8,260 bases of DNA from positions 1,389,271 through 1,397,530 of the forward strand of contig CP070642.1 in assembly GCA_020354105.1 (NCBI GenBank), given 5' to 3'. The notes below the pieces were generated by a model, which was not told the DNA's origin, made no database searches, and was given only the letters and a program-made list of their open reading frames with translations. A program made the position numbers and the translations under genes. This DNA is from Chloroflexota bacterium (GTDB taxonomy: Bacteria > Chloroflexota > Dehalococcoidia > GIF9 > UBA5629). Below are positions 6,157-8,260 of this stretch, piece by piece. The number at the start of each line of letters is the position of its first letter. Positions within the stretch are counted from its first letter, which is position 1.

Positions 6157-6993
6157 ATGATTAAATCAATCGCGTCCTGGAAGATAGTTGTCCTTCTTAA
6201 AAAGACAGTCCAGGAGTTCACCACTGATAACTGTCCGTTGCTTGCAGCTGCCGTTTCCTATTACCTGCTTCTCTCCATTTTCCCTTTCCTACTGGGGATA
6301 ATATCATTATCCAGTTTCTTTATAGATAAACCGGCACTACAGGAACAAATATTTCAGGCTTTCAAGTACTTAATACCTGTATCACAGGATTTTATATTGA
6401 ACATTACAAACAGTGTGATTGATGGGCGCGGGGCGGTAGGTCTTATAGCTGCTATACTCCTGTTTGTGGGCTGTATTGGATTTTTCAACGCACTGAGGAA
6501 ATCACTGAACACGGCCTGGGGGATTCACAAATCCAGCTCAATCATACGAAGTCAGCTAACCAATTTCGCTATGATTCTCGGAGCCGTCTTGCTACTATTC
6601 ATTTTTCATTTTATAGCCATAATCTTGAATATCAGCGAAAATATACTGAGCAAAATCGTAGAACAATCCCTTACCAACTTATTACTGCTGCATCTGTTGG
6701 TCGTCATCATCGATATCGCCCTTGCTTTTTTAGTATTCCTCATCCTTTACAAATTTGTACCCGAACGCCGAATTAGATGGAGAGATGTCTGGGGCGGTGC
6801 CCTGGCAGCAGCAGCTTGCTTTGAGGTAATAACAATTCTATTCGTCCTATATCTGGATACATTTAATCCTTATAACCTAATATACGGTTCGATCGGAGCT
6901 ATCATCGCCCTCATGATATGGACATACCTTGCTGCCCTTATCCTTCTCTTTTTCGCCAAAATATCAGCAGTTAACTTAAAGATTAAAACCTAA
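6157..6993 (+). CDS. YihY/BrkB-family (UPF0761) inner-membrane protein
   Basis: The 278-residue polytopic protein shows the family layout: a short basic N-terminal amphipathic stretch, D-N-C-P-L-L-A-A-A-V-S-Y-Y (24-36) leading into the first membrane segment (to about 55), LLFVGCIGFFNALRKSLNTAW (101-121), then segments near 134-158, 174-199, 211-234 and 242-271. Other conserved marks are YKFVPERRIRWRDVWGG (198-214) and Y-G-S-I-G-A-I-I-A-L-M-I-W-x-Y (243-257). The length is usual for the family (about 270-300). Despite old names such as ribonuclease BN and virulence factor BrkB, the family has no settled function; it is not a nuclease. The start lacks a strong ribosome binding site (only AAAGAA about ten bases upstream), but the N-terminus matches relatives and no better start is downstream. 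A TTGACA lies at 6111-6116, without a well-spaced -10. Confidence 0.9.
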   Translation: MIKSIASWKIVVLLKKTVQEFTTDNCPLLAAAVSYYLLLSIFPFLLGIISLSSFFIDKPALQEQIFQAFKYLIPVSQDFILNITNSVIDGRGAVGLIAAILLFVGCIGFFNALRKSLNTAWGIHKSSSIIRSQLTNFAMILGAVLLLFIFHFIAIILNISENILSKIVEQSLTNLLLLHLLVVIIDIALAFLVFLILYKFVPERRIRWRDVWGGALAAAACFEVITILFVLYLDTFNPYNLIYGSIGAIIALMIWTYLAALILLFFAKISAVNLKIKT

Positions 6994-7050
6994 CAACAAT
7001 AACAAAACGTTTCGCTGGATTGTTCCTTCTCGGAGACAGCTATATCCCGC

Positions 7051-8260
7051 CTAAGAGGACCGTTGTTTCTCACGCAGGGCCAAGTTAAGCACCAGAAGTA
7101 ACCCGCCCACCCCAACACCGAAAAGGAATATGGCGTGGAATCCGACAACAAAAGCTTCGGGAGGTAATGAATGAGCGGTGATGCCCGCAGCTGAAATGCC
7201 CTCACTGGCAATAACTGAAAGAAAGATAAGTGTAAAAATAGCTATTCCCATCACCGCCCCGACATTCCTTACCGTGTTCACAAGACTGTTAATTACACCT
7301 TCATTGCCTTTGGCGCTCATGCCCATGATGAGATTGAAGTTTGCCGGCATTATCAGTCCGATGCCGATCCCCTCGAGTACCAAGGCTATGATTATGTAAT
7401 ACAGACCCGTTTTGGTGCCCATTAGCGCAAACATCGCAAATGCTGCCATAAGCACCGCAGATCCAAATACACAAACCGGCCGAGAGCCAATTCGGTCAGA
7501 GAGGAAGCCGGCTATCGGACCGCAAATCATCATGAAAATCGTGGGCACAAGCAGAATCAGTCCTGCGATATTGGTGGCAAAACCTTTTTCAAGCTCGAGA
7601 TAGAATGGGAAGGCATACCACGAGCCCTGACCTATTAGAAGAATAAAGAGTGCCACAGTGACCGCCATAGTGAAATTCCTATCCCGAAAAAGAGTGAGGT
7701 TAATTAGCGGGGTCTGCGTCTGTCTTTCGTTAATAATGAAGCCAACCCATGCCATCAGAGAGATAACTATGCTTACAAGGATGCGCCAGGACAACCACCC
7801 AGCATTATTGCCCATGTTCAAGAAGAAGATGAGGCTGACAAGAGCCACAAGAAGAAGGCAGGCTCCCGGCATATCAAACTGCCCTTTCCCAAATTCCCCG
7901 GTATCTCTGGGCAATACAGCAATGCCGAGTATTATAGCAATGATACCTACAGGAACGTTTATAAAGAATATCCAGTGCCAGCTGTAAAACTGAGAAATAA
8001 AACCGCCCAGAGGTGTGCCTGCAGCAAGCCCCACTGCGGCAAAAGTAGTAATTACACCAAATGCGGTACCGCGAATCTTCTCCGGCAAGTATCTAACAAT
8101 CATAGCTCCACCGATTGCTTGCAACATCGCAGCTCCGATTCCCTGCAGAACACGAAAACCTATTAGTAGATATATATTTGAGGACAAGCCACATAGTAGT
8201 GAACCGATGGTAAAAGTGGTGAAGCCGGCAATATAAATCTTCTTATAACCACGTATATCT
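7051..8260 (-). CDS. MFS drug-type exporter (DHA2, EmrB/QacA-like), N-terminus cut off by window edge
   Basis: The minus-strand frame stays open to the right edge, giving 402 residues without a start; the TTG at 8187 is internal, because the 24 residues before it (D-I-R-G-Y-K-K then a membrane segment) continue the family pattern. D-x-x-G-Y-K-K is the end of MFS motif A after the second membrane segment, so roughly the first 50 residues are missing. Next come RVLQGIGAAMLQAIGGAM (motif B region), AAGTPLGGFISQFYSWHWIFFINVPVGI (motif C region, hallmark of DHA2), and a long series of hydrophobic segments fitting a 14-helix proton-coupled exporter. In motif C the usual G-P-P-L-G-G reads GTPLGG. 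The C-terminus LALREKQRSS and stop at 7051 are inside the window. Substrate is unknown. It converges with the YihY-type gene across 57 bases. Confidence 0.9.
   Translation of the reverse strand, partial: DIRGYKKIYIAGFTTFTIGSLLCGLSSNIYLLIGFRVLQGIGAAMLQAIGGAMIVRYLPEKIRGTAFGVITTFAAVGLAAGTPLGGFISQFYSWHWIFFINVPVGIIAIILGIAVLPRDTGEFGKGQFDMPGACLLLVALVSLIFFLNMGNNAGWLSWRILVSIVISLMAWVGFIINERQTQTPLINLTLFRDRNFTMAVTVALFILLIGQGSWYAFPFYLELEKGFATNIAGLILLVPTIFMMICGPIAGFLSDRIGSRPVCVFGSAVLMAAFAMFALMGTKTGLYYIIIALVLEGIGIGLIMPANFNLIMGMSAKGNEGVINSLVNTVRNVGAVMGIAIFTLIFLSVIASEGISAAGITAHSLPPEAFVVGFHAIFLFGVGVGGLLLVLNLALREKQRSS

Noticed and set aside
8185..8187. TTG as the start of the MFS gene
   Set aside because: The frame continues upstream to the window edge with typical MFS residues (D-x-x-G-Y-K-K and a membrane segment), so the TTG is internal.

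Overview
The window reads as chromosomal DNA of an anaerobic or microaerophilic bacterium of moderate GC. The signs are a rubrerythrin, a flavoredoxin-type flavin reductase, strong AGGAGG-type ribosome binding sites and an encoded-CCA tRNA. The protein flavours (GYD, rubrerythrin, 2TM, aspartate 4-decarboxylase with its exchanger) would fit an uncultured Chloroflexota/Dehalococcoidia-like lineage. That assignment is inference only; Firmicutes or Deltaproteobacteria-like hosts are not excluded.

Layout, left to right. Positions 1-518 hold the 5' part of a minus-strand flavin reductase-like gene that runs off the left edge. A 481-base intergenic stretch follows, with divergent promoters, then a 94-residue GYD-domain protein on the plus strand (1000-1284). 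A minus-strand tRNA-Ala(TGC) lies at 1502-1577 and shares a 103-base divergent control region with a plus-strand rubrerythrin (1681-2184), which is followed by a small two-helix (2TM) membrane protein (2250-2537). Convergent to these is the minus-strand pair aspD-aspT (5893 down to 2583): L-aspartate 4-decarboxylase and the aspartate:alanine exchanger. Divergent from aspD is a YihY/BrkB-family membrane protein (6157-6993). Converging on that gene is a minus-strand DHA2-type MFS exporter that runs off the right edge (7051 to beyond 8260).

How the genes work together. The clearest functional unit is aspD-aspT. Aspartate enters in exchange for alanine, decarboxylation inside the cell consumes a proton, and the charge difference between the substrates makes the cycle a proton-motive metabolic pump. 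Rubrerythrin (peroxide reduction) and perhaps the 2TM protein form a second short unit. The flavin reductase, GYD protein, YihY-type protein and MFS exporter look like ordinary single genes with no visible shared pathway.

No CRISPR array, insertion sequence, prophage or integron was seen, and I found no convincing new multi-gene system. The items most worth a second look are the Asp/Ala cycle in this probable anaerobe, the rubrerythrin-2TM pairing, and a palindrome between aspD and the YihY-type gene.
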